The notes: generated from the sequence alone by a model not told the origin. A stretch of 34,209 bases of DNA from an uncultured bacterium (GCA_946636615.1 CAMPBE010000016.1:1-34209); one strand, 5' to 3'. Shown: positions 7,629-16,423, counted from the stretch's first letter. A program made the numbers and translations.

Positions 7629-10600
7629 TTAAATACGTTTTGCAAATTTTTTGAATCTGCGTTTTTGGTCATCATTATGACCACCGCCAAAGTAGCTGTC
7701 ATTACTTGCTGATGTAGCCATATATTTATTTGCTTTTAAATATCTTGAATCATAAGACCCTTTGTTTTTTACTTTTTTGCCTGTGGCTGTATTTTCATTT
7801 GAAGCAAATAATGACATAATTGAAGCTGTAGCTGAAGTTGTTTTTCCAACAGTATCAATTACTTTTTCAATTTTATTGAATTTTTGTTCTCTATAATTCT
7901 TCAATGTTGTTTTACCGGCTTGAGCATTTTGTGCACTTGCTTTAAAATCTGCTCTGCGTTGTTGCTCAGCTGTTAATTTATTTATTTCATCTGCACTTGC
8001 ACCATTTGCTTTTGCAGCACTAATTTTTTCTTTAAGAGCGGCATCATCAACATCGGCAAATTCGGCAGAAGCGCCGTTTTCTATAACATTTTTGCGAGCC
8101 TCCCCTTTCAAGCCTTCGGCTTCTGCTCTTTGAGTATCAACCAATTCTTCATGTCTTCTTATATCTTCTTTTGCTTGAGCTCTTTTTTCTTTTTCCTGAG
8201 CTTTTGTTTGTTCTGTTTTTGTATTATCTTCTGCATTACTTCTTGTTTCTGTTGTTGCAGCGCTTCCTTCAGGTTTTACTTCTTCAACAGATTTTGGATT
8301 TTGAGTTGCATTAGAATTTGTCGCAGGTTGAGTAGAAGTTGAATTATTTGCAACAAATTCATTTAGATTTTTATGGAAATCTGCAGGAGATACACCCATT
8401 TCCGCAGATGCTCTATCAGCTATTGCCATAACTTTTTTATCTTGCATTGCTTTTTTTACAGTTTCCACTTTTTTATCTTGATTATTAGATTCTGAATTGT
8501 TTGTTTTATTATTATTTCCGTCAGAATTTTGTTGTGCTTCATTAGTATTTTCTTTATTTTTGTTGTCCATATCGTCTTTTTTGTTAGAGGCAATTTGACC
8601 AATAGAACCTATCATGCTCATTGCACCGCCGACTGAACCTAAAATATTTGCAGTTTTTTCATCACCCCAGCCGAATTCACTCATCAATTGTGATGCTGAA
8701 GATGTTGTAGAACCAACAACACCAACTATCTGGGATGCTTTATTAAACGATGATGCACCATTCTTTCCTAATTCAGAAATTGTAGATGCCGAGCCTGCAA
8801 GTGCGGAACCAACGCCGGCAATTGTGCCTACTTTACTCATAACCCCGTTAGCTTCTTTGCCAGATACAACTCTTACATTGTTTACAAGTTGTGCCGAATT
8901 AGAAACAACGCTCAAACCTTGACTTACAAACCCAAAAGTATTGTTCGCTGCACTACCAGTGCTGGTAGCTCCTGCTACTGCAGCTATAGCTGTTTGACCT
9001 AATGACATTAAACCTGCAGCCAAGTTGCCGTTTGCAATATTTATTGCAGCTTTTGTAACACCGCAAGCTACTGTTCCGTATAAACCTATTGTTGATAAAA
9101 CGCTACCGACTGTTGTTAATGTAGTACCATTTACCTCTAAAACAGTACCTTTTGTTATTAAAGCAATACCTAAAGCGGTTGTAGGCCAACATAACAACGA
9201 TTCACCTGCTGCTATAAAACCTTGACCGGCAGGAATCATCGGAGTACCAATTTCTGTTAAAACCATACCCGTTGTAGATGTAATAGAGAAAACGTTTTCA
9301 GCAATACCGACAGCTGCAAGTTGTTTTTGCAATTTCTTTTGCTTTTTCATTTCTTTTTTCTGCTGATCTTTAATTTTCTTTTGTTTTAATTTTGTTTTCT
9401 TTTGGAATTTTTTAGTACTTGTTTTAATGTGTTTTTCAATTTTTAAGATTTTTACTCTGTTTCTTGTAATTTTGTTACCTGCAATACCAAATTGACTTGC
9501 AATAGTCGTAATCTCTTGGTTGTTTGCATTCAATATATCCAAATTATCAGAAGTTGAACTTTTTGAAGAATCAGTCATACCAAATGAATTCGTTGCACTT
9601 GCTATACCGTTATCGTTATTGGTATTGTCAGACTGTTGTGCAGGTGCTGCAATTGATTTCTTTTGTTCTTCTTCTGCCGCAATTGTTTCGTTTTCTTGAG
9701 TTAAAATTTCATATCTGACAAGCAATTCTTCTTGTTTTTTAGCTGCTTCTTCAGATTCTTTAACCATTTTTACTAAATCTTGTTCTTCTTTTTTTATATC
9801 TTGTTCAATTTTTTTAGCTTCTTTTTCTAATTGTTTTGCGTTTTTCTTTTCATCTTTTTCAATTTTTTTAGATTCTTTTGCATCTTTTTTTGCACTTCTA
9901 TTGGTATCTTTAACGATATCTTCTTGCTTGTCAGTTTGTTTCTTTTGATTTTTTTCTTCTTTTTTAGCCATTTCGCCTGCAGCTTGAGCTTTTTCTTCTT
10001 CTGACATTTCTTTGCCGCCACCAACAACGGTGTTGCCATTATTATCGCCTGTTGGTTCTTTTACTGTCGAAGGTTCTTCATCATCTATTGAAACTTCTAC
10101 TGCATTTGGATCTTCTGTCGGAACGGTTTCGCCTGAAGGTGCAGTCTCAACAGGAATTGTACTACCATTTGCTTCTGCAGGTTCTTCTGTCGTATTTGCG
10201 GCAGGATCTTGTCCTGCTTCACCATTTTCTTCGCCTTCGCTGTTTTCTTCTCCATTAGCAGATTCTTCAGGATTAGAAATTTCTTCATCTGCAGCTTTAT
10301 CGCCTGTTACTTCAGTAATTCTGTTATCAAGTTCTGTTAAGGTATTTATAGCGTTGTTTTCGGCGTTAACAGCAATTCCTGTTGTTTTTTCTGCAACTTT
10401 AGGAATAGGAGTTTTTGAAACAATTTCTGCACCAACACCAATACCTGTGCTAATTGTACCTTTTGCAATGTTTCGTAATCCTTTTTTAATTTGCAAAAGA
10501 GCAATTTGTTCCATACCTACAGTTACACGGTAAATACCCATTTTACGCAGAGTTTTTCCGCTGCTGTTTGTAAATGCAATCCTTACCTTATCTTCAGGAA

Positions 10601-12485
10601 TGATTTCATCTTTGTATTCTATGTCTGTAGCTAAATTTTTTGTTTCTTCAGGAATAGCCTTGTTTAATTTTTCTTTATAACTGCTGGTAGTATTAATAAT
10701 TCGTTCTTTTTCTTCTGCGGATTGTTCATTTATAGCTTTAATATCTGTAGTATTTCGATCAATAATTGCTTGTTGTTTATCAATTTCGTTTTGATTAGGG
10801 TTTTCTTCCGAATCAGCAGCGTTAGGAACTAACTTAGAGACCATTTCTTTTTCAGAATTTTCTCCGCCGCCGAGTTCTTCAATTTTTTCTTGCGCTCTTT
10901 TATTTTCTTCTTCTTTTGCTGCAATTTCTTCTTGGCGCTTTTCTTCTTCTTTTTTATATTTTTCTATTATATCAGTTAAAATCTTTAATGACATCTTTGC
11001 ATAATCTTCATCCTCATCTGCATTTTTTGTATTTTCTAACGAATTCTTTACTTGTTTCAATAAGTCAGCGTTGATATCAATATTTTCATCTATTAGATCT
11101 AATACATTTTCATCATTAATTATGAAATCTTCTTCAATTGAATTATTTTTTTCTTCAGCTGCTTTAATTGTTTCTTGTTTATTTTCTGTAAGCGTAAGAT
11201 TTTCTTGTGGTTCATTTCCTTCTGTTTCTTGAATTTCTTTTGTAGATTCAGCATCTTCAGGTTTATTTTCTTCAGGTTGAGTAGACGGATTTATGATCAT
11301 TTTTTCAACGCCTAATAAACCGGCAATATCTCCGATAGAATCTGCTGTGTCTTCTGTATAATCTTTAGTTTCGTGACCTACTTCGTTTGCTTCTTTAGCA
11401 AGAGTTTTACCGTTTAACATAGCAGTAATGGCTCTTAAGAAGCCAATTTCACCAGTTATTTGTTCTCTTGTTGATTTGTAATTTGTTTCAGAAACATAAT
11501 CTGCTAACTGGTCACCTATTTCGATAGTTTCATCAGCAAGTTGTTCGCCTAAAACTGCAAGAATGTTAATTTCATTGAGGTTTCTTGCAATACTTAATTT
11601 GTCTAATTTGAAGTCTGCTGCACTACCGTTTTTATCTTCCAACATGCCTGTAATGTGTGCATATTTACGAGCTTCTGTGTCAGTTAATTCTTCACCATTA
11701 TTAATTTTGTTTTGAAGAACTCTCCATTCTCTAATCATTTGTTCATACTCTTTAAGAACGTCTTTTTGTTTTTCCATTTTTTCTTCAAATGATTTTTGGA
11801 TGCCACCATTGTTTTGAACTAGATTTGTAATTTTTTCATCAATTTTAGCTTCTTTGTCATGGCATTTGTCGATGTTCTTTTTGGCTTTTGGAATTAATTC
11901 CAAAAACGTTTCTTTTTCTGTTTTTTCAGAGTCATTACCTTCGCCTTCTTCACTTTCACCTTCAACACCTTCAAGGTTGCCTGTTTTGGATTGCAATTCT
12001 GTTTCTGCTGCGTCTACTATATTCTGTGGAATATTAACTCCATTGTTAAACATTTCCATTATTTCTTCAGCTGAAAATTGGCTCCAGACCTCATCAAGAG
12101 TTAAGCCGTTTTTTGCTGCATATGCTTCTGCTGTGTATTTTTGAGCAATTAAATCTTTTGTAAAATTTGAAATATTAGAAGACCAAATATATTCTCCTCT
12201 TTTTCCGCCTGCGCGTGAGTTTCTGCGAGAATTTGGCTTTTGACCTGTTTTTGTGACCTTAATTTCTTTGTCTAAATTATATCCGGATGCATGTGTAATA
12301 TAAGGAATATCAATTATTTCATATTCAACTTTATCTGCACAAAATTGAGCGAAGTCTATTTGAGTTGCTTCGTCCATATTATAATACATTTTTACTGCAT
12401 CATTATAAGTGATTTCTACGCCATTGATTTTAAGGTAGAATTCTTGGAATATTTCAAATTTGTTTTGTAATCCTTCAATACGCAT
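7629..12485 (-). CDS. Giant coiled-coil protein with a glycine-rich hydrophobic core, function unknown
   Basis: A 1618-residue protein I do not recognise. A compact N-terminal part (1-160) has no signal peptide. From about 190 to 720 it is rich in Glu, Lys and Gln and looks like coiled coil. Residues about 730-830 are acidic and rich in Pro, Thr and Glu. A Lys/Glu helix region follows (about 830-930). A strongly basic stretch (about 1012-1058) precedes about 245 residues rich in Gly, Ala, Ser and Val (1058-1302). These could be several membrane-inserting or glycine-zipper hairpins, as in pore or translocator proteins. Another charged coiled coil leads to a basic tail (RRFKKFAKRI). The ATG has AGGA five bases upstream. 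It is a single-gene unit between two terminators. A structural, surface or secreted translocator-like protein are all possible. Confidence 0.75.
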   Translation of the reverse strand: MRIEGLQNKFEIFQEFYLKINGVEITYNDAVKMYYNMDEATQIDFAQFCADKVEYEIIDIPYITHASGYNLDKEIKVTKTGQKPNSRRNSRAGGKRGEYIWSSNISNFTKDLIAQKYTAEAYAAKNGLTLDEVWSQFSAEEIMEMFNNGVNIPQNIVDAAETELQSKTGNLEGVEGESEEGEGNDSEKTEKETFLELIPKAKKNIDKCHDKEAKIDEKITNLVQNNGGIQKSFEEKMEKQKDVLKEYEQMIREWRVLQNKINNGEELTDTEARKYAHITGMLEDKNGSAADFKLDKLSIARNLNEINILAVLGEQLADETIEIGDQLADYVSETNYKSTREQITGEIGFLRAITAMLNGKTLAKEANEVGHETKDYTEDTADSIGDIAGLLGVEKMIINPSTQPEENKPEDAESTKEIQETEGNEPQENLTLTENKQETIKAAEEKNNSIEEDFIINDENVLDLIDENIDINADLLKQVKNSLENTKNADEDEDYAKMSLKILTDIIEKYKKEEEKRQEEIAAKEEENKRAQEKIEELGGGENSEKEMVSKLVPNAADSEENPNQNEIDKQQAIIDRNTTDIKAINEQSAEEKERIINTTSSYKEKLNKAIPEETKNLATDIEYKDEIIPEDKVRIAFTNSSGKTLRKMGIYRVTVGMEQIALLQIKKGLRNIAKGTISTGIGVGAEIVSKTPIPKVAEKTTGIAVNAENNAINTLTELDNRITEVTGDKAADEEISNPEESANGEENSEGEENGEAGQDPAANTTEEPAEANGSTIPVETAPSGETVPTEDPNAVEVSIDDEEPSTVKEPTGDNNGNTVVGGGKEMSEEEKAQAAGEMAKKEEKNQKKQTDKQEDIVKDTNRSAKKDAKESKKIEKDEKKNAKQLEKEAKKIEQDIKKEEQDLVKMVKESEEAAKKQEELLVRYEILTQENETIAAEEEQKKSIAAPAQQSDNTNNDNGIASATNSFGMTDSSKSSTSDNLDILNANNQEITTIASQFGIAGNKITRNRVKILKIEKHIKTSTKKFQKKTKLKQKKIKDQQKKEMKKQKKLQKQLAAVGIAENVFSITSTTGMVLTEIGTPMIPAGQGFIAAGESLLCWPTTALGIALITKGTVLEVNGTTLTTVGSVLSTIGLYGTVACGVTKAAINIANGNLAAGLMSLGQTAIAAVAGATSTGSAANNTFGFVSQGLSVVSNSAQLVNNVRVVSGKEANGVMSKVGTIAGVGSALAGSASTISELGKNGASSFNKASQIVGVVGSTTSSASQLMSEFGWGDEKTANILGSVGGAMSMIGSIGQIASNKKDDMDNKNKENTNEAQQNSDGNNNKTNNSESNNQDKKVETVKKAMQDKKVMAIADRASAEMGVSPADFHKNLNEFVANNSTSTQPATNSNATQNPKSVEEVKPEGSAATTETRSNAEDNTKTEQTKAQEKEKRAQAKEDIRRHEELVDTQRAEAEGLKGEARKNVIENGASAEFADVDDAALKEKISAAKANGASADEINKLTAEQQRRADFKASAQNAQAGKTTLKNYREQKFNKIEKVIDTVGKTTSATASIMSLFASNENTATGKKVKNKGSYDSRYLKANKYMATSASNDSYFGGGHNDDQKRRFKKFAKRI

Positions 12486-12580
12486 AGCAATCCTTTTTCC
12501 TATGTATAGATAATCGGATTGTTAAGACCTAAACTTTAATGATTTCAGAGGTTTTTAACATAATATTTACAAATCGTTAC

Positions 12581-12620
12581 AAAACAAAAAAGGTTGAACG
12601 AGTAAAATCATTCAACCTTT
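12581..12620 (-). terminator. Terminator of trxA
   Basis: A 10-bp stem (12589-12598 with 12611-12620, arm AAAGGTTGAA) extends inward after one mismatch. On the minus strand it is followed by a T-rich run (12588-12581). It ends trxA, so the 1618-residue gene downstream must have its own promoter between 12486 and 12580. Confidence 0.88.
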
Positions 12621-12646
12621 AACTTTGTATATTTTCAACTATTTTT

Positions 12647-12964
12647 CTACAAATGTTTTTCAATGTTTGAAATAATTGAAGATTTTGGCATTAAACCGAC
12701 TAATCTTTCGATAGCTTTGCCGTTTTTAAAAACCAAAAGGCTTGGTAATCCACTTATAGAATAATCCTGAGCTGTTTTTAAGTTTTCATCTGTGTTTAGT
12801 TTTACAAATTTCACTTTACCTGTAAATTCATTTGCAACTTCTTCTAAAACAGGACCTAATTTTCTGCATGGACCACACCAAGGTGCCCAAAAATCAACAA
12901 CAACCGGTTGTTCAGAATTTAAAACTTCTTGTTCAAAAGTAGAATCTGTAATATCTATAGCCAT
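12647..12964 (-). CDS. trxA: Thioredoxin
   Basis: A 105-residue classic thioredoxin, the cytoplasmic protein disulfide reductase that serves ribonucleotide reductase and other reductive enzymes. The active site WCGPC is at residues 29-33 after VVDFWAP, and the cis-proline lies in SGLPSLLVF. The ATG at 12964 is preceded by a perfect AAGGAG seven bases upstream. A longer reading from 12994 would add ten charged residues encoded by the leader and is not supported. It is divergent from the exonuclease gene, with about 80 bases between starts, and closed by its own terminator. Confidence 0.96.
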   Translation of the reverse strand: MAIDITDSTFEQEVLNSEQPVVVDFWAPWCGPCRKLGPVLEEVANEFTGKVKFVKLNTDENLKTAQDYSISGLPSLLVFKNGKAIERLVGLMPKSSIISNIEKHL

Positions 12965-13008
12965 TTTCTCTCTCCTTTTTGATAATGATACCATATAAAA
13001 TATTTTTA

Positions 13009-13017
13009 TGCTATTAT
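13009..13017 (+). promoter_or_regulatory. Extended -10 promoter candidate for the exonuclease gene
   Basis: TGCTATTAT (TG 13009-13010, TATTAT 13012-13017) sits 27 bases before the ATG at 13045. No convincing -35 box is seen. The surrounding TTTATGCTATTAT matches the sequences before the helicase and acetyltransferase genes. Confidence 0.5.
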
Positions 13018-13044
13018 CTAAATAGAATTCTATAGGATAAGAAA

Positions 13045-13962
13045 ATGGTAAGAAAAAAGATTATAGAAATAGTTCTTGATACGGAGACAACAGGGTTAGA
13101 TTATACAAAAGAGAGAATGGTTGAATTTGCCGCAGTAAGGCTTGAAAATGGTAAAATTAAAGACGAATTTCAAACTCTTATAAACCCCGAACAACATATT
13201 AGAAAATCAAGTATAGCAATTCATGGTATAACTCAGGAAATGGTTGCGGATGCGCCAACTGAGGCAGAAGCAATGCCGAAAATATTAGAGTTTATCGGAG
13301 ATTATCCGATTGTTGCTCATAACTGTATATTTGATTATTCCTTTTTGAATGAGGCCTCTTTAAGAACAACAGGAAAAGAATTGGAAAACCCCAGAGTGGA
13401 TTCTCAACAAATGTTCAAGGAAATTTATCCTGATCTTTTTTCTCACGGTTTAGAAGCGTTAACAGAAAAATTTCATGTTGATTTACAAAATCATCATAGA
13501 GCTATGGCAGACACTATGGGGTTGGCATTAGCGTATCCTAAATTAAAAAAATTGTATTTGCAAAAGTATGATTGGGAAGTAAAGCAGCTTGATAATATAG
13601 ATTATTTGTTTGAAAGATTTTTGAGAATTCAACAAACAGTCACTACTTTGCAAGCAGAATTACAGGATATAAAATCTGTATTTAAACTTTATTTTGAACA
13701 AGGGGGGCAACCAATTGTTTCTCAATCGGGTGAAACTCTTGTGTATAATTCAAAACAATCTTTTGGGTATGATTTGCACCAAATAAAAGATGTGTTAGAG
13801 GAAGTCGGAGCTTTAGAAAAAGCGGTAAAAGTTAATAATGGATTTATTGACAGATTGGTTGGCGGATGTAGGCTGGATGAGGAAAAACGCGAAATTATAA
13901 AAGATGCCCGTCAAGAAATCACTGAAACAAGGAATATACAAATAATTAAAGCAGGGAAATAA
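13045..13962 (+). CDS. DEDDh 3'-5' exonuclease, DnaQ/PolC-epsilon type
   Basis: A 305-residue protein whose first 175 residues are a DnaQ-family exonuclease. The four acidic ligands and the catalytic His are present: D12 and E14 in LDTETTG, D97 in AHNCIFD, and H151 plus D156 in HHRAMAD. It should remove 3' nucleotides from DNA, as a proofreading or repair nuclease. The remaining 130 residues, starting with a Leu/Gln-rich helix (YLFERFLRIQQTVTTLQAEL), match nothing I know and may bind a partner or DNA. Standalone epsilon subunits usually end soon after the nuclease domain, so this extension is notable. AGGA at 13033-13036 serves the ATG. The antiporter gene starts two bases after its stop, so they form a two-gene operon despite unrelated roles. 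Confidence 0.88.
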   Translation: MVRKKIIEIVLDTETTGLDYTKERMVEFAAVRLENGKIKDEFQTLINPEQHIRKSSIAIHGITQEMVADAPTEAEAMPKILEFIGDYPIVAHNCIFDYSFLNEASLRTTGKELENPRVDSQQMFKEIYPDLFSHGLEALTEKFHVDLQNHHRAMADTMGLALAYPKLKKLYLQKYDWEVKQLDNIDYLFERFLRIQQTVTTLQAELQDIKSVFKLYFEQGGQPIVSQSGETLVYNSKQSFGYDLHQIKDVLEEVGALEKAVKVNNGFIDRLVGGCRLDEEKREIIKDARQEITETRNIQIIKAGK

Positions 13963-13964
13963 AC

Positions 13965-15380
13965 ATGTTTGGAAAAATATTAGATTTTTTTAAGGAACCG
14001 CCATCGAAGCCGGTTACTATGAATGAAGAAGAAGTTAAAAAGACTTATTCACATTTTAGATGGAGAATTTTTTATTCAAGTTTTATTGCATATGTGGTAT
14101 TTCATATTTGCCGTAAAAATATTGCGGTAGCACTACCGGCTATGGGTGCCGATTTACATCTTTCAAACACCGAACTCGGTATTTTGGGTTCAACTTTATA
14201 TGTAACTTACGGTATCGGAAAGTTTATAAATGGCGTGTTAGCGGATAAATCAAATGTAAGAACTTTTTTGCCTACTGCGCTAATTTTGTCCGCAATATGT
14301 AATATATGTTTTGCGACAAGCGCAATATTTATTACACCGGGACATGTAAGCTTCTTCGGTTTACCCAGCGCAACAATTTTGTTGTGGGTAATGGCATTTT
14401 TCTGGGGCGCTAACGGGTGGTTCCAATCTTGCGGATTTCCGCCTGTTGCAAAAAGCTTGTCTTATTGGTTTTCGAAATCAGAAAGAGGTACAAAGTGGTC
14501 AATTTGGTCAACATCTCACCAAATTGGGGTATTTGCAGCTGTTGCTTTGTCTGGCTTAGTTATAGATAAATTTGGTTGGCAGGCTGCATTTTATATTCCT
14601 GCTGTAATTTGTGTAATTACAGGTTTATGGTTGTTTGACAGATTGCGCGATAAGCCTCAGTCCATTGGATTGCCTGATATTGAAAAATACAACAACGAAC
14701 CGGTTGTTGAAGAAGAACAAGATGAAAAGAGTGACGTATCTTATTTTCAAATTATAAAAGAAAATATTTTATGCAATCCTGTCATATGGATGCTTGCTAT
14801 ATCTTATATTTTTGTTTACATAATCAGATTCGGCACGGAAGATTGGTTGGTTAAATATCTTGTTGAAGTAAAAAATAATACATTACCGATTGCGAGTGCA
14901 AAATTGAGCTCTTTAGCGCTTATCGGCTCAGTTGGTGCTATTATGGCCGGTGTAATTTCTGATAAATTATGTAAAGGCAACAGAACACCTGTAAATATTG
15001 CATTTTTATTATTATTAATTTTAAGTTTGTATTTGTTTGCAACAAATCCAACAGGTAAGCCGATTTATGAAGCTTTGGATTATGTTTATGCAGCAATGAT
15101 AGGCATGTTTACAGCAGGTCCTCAAATGTTGATTGGCGGACTTTGCGCTGTTGAATCAAGTTCTAAGAAAGTAGCTTCTGCAACAATCGGATTTACAGGA
15201 ATCTTTGGATACGTTGGTGCTGCTTTATCTTCAGGTGGAACAGGTTTTGTTGTTGACAAATTCGGATGGAACGGAGCAATTGCATTTTGGATGATTTCAA
15301 CTGCAATATGCGTTGTTATCTGTACAATATTGATGTTCTATGAAAGAGCAAGAAAGAAAAAACAAACGCAACAAGCATAA
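13965..15380 (+). CDS. Organophosphate:phosphate antiporter family transporter (GlpT/UhpT/UhpC-like MFS)
   Basis: A 471-residue, twelve-helix MFS transporter of the OPA family, which exchanges a phosphorylated sugar or glycerol-3-phosphate for inorganic phosphate across the inner membrane. The two substrate-phosphate arginines of GlpT have clear counterparts. HICRKNIAVALP (R50) matches the first-helix RKN motif, and YIIRFGTEDW (R288) matches the seventh-helix arginine motif. FGWQAAFYIPA and the hydrophilic loop near 225-260 (acidic, VVEEEQDEKSD) mark the centre. The tail is basic (RARKKKQTQQA). Whether it carries glycerol-3-phosphate, hexose-6-phosphate or acts as a sensor cannot be told. It follows the exonuclease gene by two bases and ends in a strong terminator. 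Confidence 0.88.
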   Translation: MFGKILDFFKEPPSKPVTMNEEEVKKTYSHFRWRIFYSSFIAYVVFHICRKNIAVALPAMGADLHLSNTELGILGSTLYVTYGIGKFINGVLADKSNVRTFLPTALILSAICNICFATSAIFITPGHVSFFGLPSATILLWVMAFFWGANGWFQSCGFPPVAKSLSYWFSKSERGTKWSIWSTSHQIGVFAAVALSGLVIDKFGWQAAFYIPAVICVITGLWLFDRLRDKPQSIGLPDIEKYNNEPVVEEEQDEKSDVSYFQIIKENILCNPVIWMLAISYIFVYIIRFGTEDWLVKYLVEVKNNTLPIASAKLSSLALIGSVGAIMAGVISDKLCKGNRTPVNIAFLLLLILSLYLFATNPTGKPIYEALDYVYAAMIGMFTAGPQMLIGGLCAVESSSKKVASATIGFTGIFGYVGAALSSGGTGFVVDKFGWNGAIAFWMISTAICVVICTILMFYERARKKKQTQQA

Positions 15381-15388
15381 ATGAATTA

Positions 15389-15420
15389 TTGGGCGAGATA
15401 GATATCTCGCCCAACTTTTT
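15389..15420 (+). terminator. Terminator after the antiporter gene
   Basis: An almost uninterrupted palindrome (TTGGGCGAGATA at 15389-15400, its complement at 15403-15414) is followed by TTTTT at 15416-15420. The T run overlaps the stop codon of the converging 67-residue gene. Confidence 0.92.
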
Positions 15421-15622
15421 AATCAGGATTAGAAATTAGTTTTCTGCAGATTTCAATATTATCAAAAGATGATTTTACATTTTTTTGAATTGTATTTATT
15501 AAATAGCAATCTTTCACTTCTCCATCAATCAAATCATAAAGTATTTCAATAGCAGCCAATGTATCACACAAATTATTTGATATATCTTTGCTTAAGTCTG
15601 CTAAATTTTTGTTTTCTTCCAT
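15419..15622 (-). CDS. Small helical protein, partner of the divergent AbrB-like gene, function unknown
   Basis: A 67-residue acidic protein predicted by eye to be all-helical (LADLSKDISNNLCDTL, then AIEILYDLIDGE, then a Lys/Asn-rich helix). It has three cysteines and no signal peptide. I do not recognise a family. The ATG at 15622 has GGAG at 15633-15630, seven bases upstream, which supports a real gene. It is transcribed away from the AbrB-like gene across a 92-base region holding two related palindromes, so it is probably controlled by that protein. The size and position would fit a small toxin or adaptor paired with an antitoxin-like regulator, but nothing in its sequence proves this. Confidence 0.65.
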   Translation of the reverse strand: MEENKNLADLSKDISNNLCDTLAAIEILYDLIDGEVKDCYLINTIQKNVKSSFDNIEICRKLISNPD

Positions 15623-15639
15623 ATTATTACTCCATAATT

Positions 15640-15685
15640 ATAATGTTATTACGTTGTACAGTATACAACAATGTTATAACATTGT
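15640..15685. promoter_or_regulatory. Tandem palindromic operators in the divergent promoter region
   Basis: ACAATGTTATAACATTGT at 15668-15685 is a perfect 18-base palindrome. A second copy at 15640-15657 matches it at 15 of 18 positions, 28 bases away. Between them GTTGTA and TACAAC form another inverted pair (15653-15669). They fill the space between the two divergent small genes, where promoters must lie, and are likely binding sites for the AbrB-like product. Confidence 0.7.
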
Positions 15686-15714
15686 AAAGTGTTTATTATA
15701 ACAGAGGATAAATT

Positions 15715-15867
15715 ATGAAAAGAAAATTTACAAAAACAGGCAACAGCTGGGCAATGCTGTTTACCAAAACAATGCTTGAAATTATGGATATTGACCCTGA
15801 AAAAGATCAGGTTAAAATTGAATTTGATAAAAACACTCTTGTTATGAAAAAAGATAAACAGGATTAA
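15715..15867 (+). CDS. AbrB/MazE-like swapped-hairpin DNA-binding protein (antitoxin-like)
   Basis: A 50-residue protein. The sequence KFTKTGNSWAMLFTKTMLEI, then an acidic turn (DPEKDQ), VKIEFDKN and TLVMKK, follows the MazE/AbrB N-terminal pattern: strand, KTGNS, helix, acidic turn, strand, turn, strand. Such domains dimerise and bind palindromic operators. The ATG at 15715 is preceded by AGAGGA at 15702-15707. There is no toxin gene downstream on its strand: the next gene converges and is a sugar acetyltransferase one base away. The plausible partner is the divergent 67-residue gene. The usual hydrophobic pair before Pro in MazE (xIPK) is replaced by LFTK, so it is a divergent member. Confidence 0.75.
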   Translation: MKRKFTKTGNSWAMLFTKTMLEIMDIDPEKDQVKIEFDKNTLVMKKDKQD

Positions 15868-15868
15868 T

Positions 15869-16423
15869 TTATATATTTTTTACCACTTTACAAGGGTTTC
15901 CGACTGCAACGGAATTTGACGGAATATTTTTTGTAACAACACTTCCTGCTCCAATTACAACGTTGTCACCAATTATTACATTAGGCATTACACAAACATT
16001 ACCGCCAATCCAAACATTATTACCAACATTTATTGGTTTTGCAAATTCAAGACCTTCGTTTCTTGTTTCACAATCCAAAGGGTGACCTGCAGTATAAAAT
16101 CCGCAATTCGGACCTATAAAAACATTATCTCCAAATTTTACATTTGCAGGATCTAAGATAACGCAATTGTGATTCATATAAAAATTTTCTCCAATTTCTA
16201 TATTGTATCCGTAATCACAGAAAAAATTAGGTTCAATCCAAAACTTTTCACTCGTTTTACCTAAAATCTCAGATAAGATATTTTTTCTTTCTTTAATATT
16301 ATCAAGCGGTGTTGAATTGAACTTTTGACATAATTTTTTGCATTTTATGCGTTCTTCAAAAAGCTCTATATCATTGCCAGCATTATATAAATTTCCTGAT
16401 AACATTTTTTCTTTTTCTGACAT
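15869..16423 (-). CDS. Maltose/galactoside O-acetyltransferase-like protein (left-handed beta-helix)
   Basis: A 184-residue hexapeptide-repeat acetyltransferase of the Maa/LacA/NodL group, moving acetyl from acetyl-CoA to a sugar hydroxyl. The helical start MSEKEKMLSGNLYNAGN is the family's N-terminal domain. The beta-helix follows with IGEN, FGDN, VGNNVWIGGN and IGDNVVIGAGS repeats, and the catalytic histidine is H114 in TAGHPLD. It ends in the usual NPCKVVK. I chose the ATG at 16423 because GAGG lies six bases before it; an ATG 12 bases earlier is in the ribosome binding site. The sugar acceptor is unknown. An extended -10 promoter (TGCTATAAT, 16459-16451) precedes it, so it is an independent unit. 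Confidence 0.9.
   Translation of the reverse strand: MSEKEKMLSGNLYNAGNDIELFEERIKCKKLCQKFNSTPLDNIKERKNILSEILGKTSEKFWIEPNFFCDYGYNIEIGENFYMNHNCVILDPANVKFGDNVFIGPNCGFYTAGHPLDCETRNEGLEFAKPINVGNNVWIGGNVCVMPNVIIGDNVVIGAGSVVTKNIPSNSVAVGNPCKVVKNI

Noticed and set aside
10012-10533. 173-residue open frame on the plus strand, rich in Ser, Pro and Val
   Set aside because: It is antisense to the acidic Pro/Glu/Thr region of the 1618-residue gene, whose biased codons leave the opposite frame open. No ribosome binding site or family features.
15715-16423. Toxin-antitoxin pair made of the AbrB-like gene and the neighbouring acetyltransferase
   Set aside because: The two genes converge, the second has its own promoter, and its sequence is an ordinary sugar acetyltransferase.
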